Shown here in pieces: positions 50,204 to 50,373 of a DNA stretch of 50,373 nucleotides. Under the pieces are notes generated by a model, which was given only the letters and a program-made list of their open reading frames with translations, did no database searches and was not told where the DNA came from. How positions within the stretch are numbered: the first letter of the stretch is position 1; the number at the start of each line of letters is the position of its first letter. Source of the stretch: JAXMHQ01 sp046346665 (GTDB taxonomy: Bacteria; Verrucomicrobiota; Verrucomicrobiia; Limisphaerales; JAXMHQ01); NCBI GenBank assembly GCA_046346665.1, contig JAXMHQ010000035.1:1-50373 (forward strand). Reading direction: 5' to 3'. A program made the translations under genes and the position numbers.

Positions 50204-50373
50204 TCATGGAGCCGGAGCGCAGAGGAATCCGAACAGCGCCGCGGCGGGCGCGGTGCATTGCCAGACGGTGAATTCGCTGCTCATGGGCGACCAGCGGTTG
50301 TTATTCCAGCATTCGTTGCCCGGCCACGCCCAGGTGGCGCCGCCGGGATAATCCGTCTGCCCGGCATAATTGT
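50204..50373 (-). CDS. C-terminal end of an unrecognised protein, probably of the glycan operon (5' part outside the window)
   Basis: An open minus-strand frame runs in from the window edge and stops at TGA (50204-50206). The 56 visible residues include TDYPGGATWAWPGNE and CWNNNRWSPMSSEFTVWQCT, ending LFGFLCAPAP. The aromatic-rich composition is like carbohydrate-active enzymes, but I cannot name the family. It is 6 bp upstream of the GH26-like gene and in the same direction. Confidence 0.6.
   Translation of the reverse strand, partial: NYAGQTDYPGGATWAWPGNECWNNNRWSPMSSEFTVWQCTAPAAALFGFLCAPAP

Overview
This window looks like a chromosome segment of a GC-rich Gram-negative bacterium, most likely a verrucomicrobium of the Pedosphaera/Limisphaera type. 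That placement is an inference from gene content: lpxB, large secreted S8 proteases with beta-rich tails, a glycyl radical enzyme, PhyH, AraC and glycoside hydrolases together, a DUF2723/TPR membrane protein, and many intergenic inverted repeats. I saw no rRNA, tRNA or CRISPR array.

Layout. 1-2350: the end of a DUF3516 helicase converges on a pyridine nucleotide-disulfide oxidoreductase. 2631-10838: two tandem paralogous secreted subtilases, each preceded by the same promoter-like block. 10940-19950: DNA polymerase I, a GT39 membrane glycosyltransferase, an asparagine synthetase and an EF-G-2-type GTPase. 20124-26698: a membrane-lipid locus. On the minus strand a Gfo/Idh/MocA dehydrogenase, a CDP-alcohol phosphatidyltransferase, a PlsC-type acyltransferase and CdsA overlap by ATGA, followed by lpxB. 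On the plus strand lie plsY and gpsA. Together they cover glycerol-3-phosphate synthesis, both acylations, CDP-diacylglycerol formation, head-group transfer and a lipid A step. 26699-29497: a small four-helix-bundle (S23/IVP) gene inside a 40-bp inverted repeat, thrH, and an intact IS3-family insertion sequence inside older repeats. 29498-37671: a ClC channel, then a minus-strand surface-polysaccharide set (DUF2723/TPR protein, GT4, WecA-like transferase) and rlmD. 37908-40039: a YmdB-type phosphodiesterase and aroB. 40142-44984: an operon of PhyH dioxygenase, glycyl radical enzyme and radical-SAM activase, divergent from an AraC regulator. 45181-50373: a minus-strand glycan-degradation operon with GH26, two GH43-like enzymes, a GH27/36-like enzyme and the end of one more gene.

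Two things stand out. First, nearly every intergenic gap holds an inverted-repeat element. Many have arms built from three to five copies of a 7-10 bp unit, with the reverse complement at the far side. The unit sequence differs between elements, the arms hug or supply stop codons, one element encloses the four-helix-bundle gene, and one heptamer tract lies in frame inside lpxB. Second, the PhyH-GRE-activase operon joins an oxygen-dependent and an oxygen-sensitive enzyme class, and the GRE has a divergent active-site context. Protein family calls rest on motif reading by eye, without database searches.
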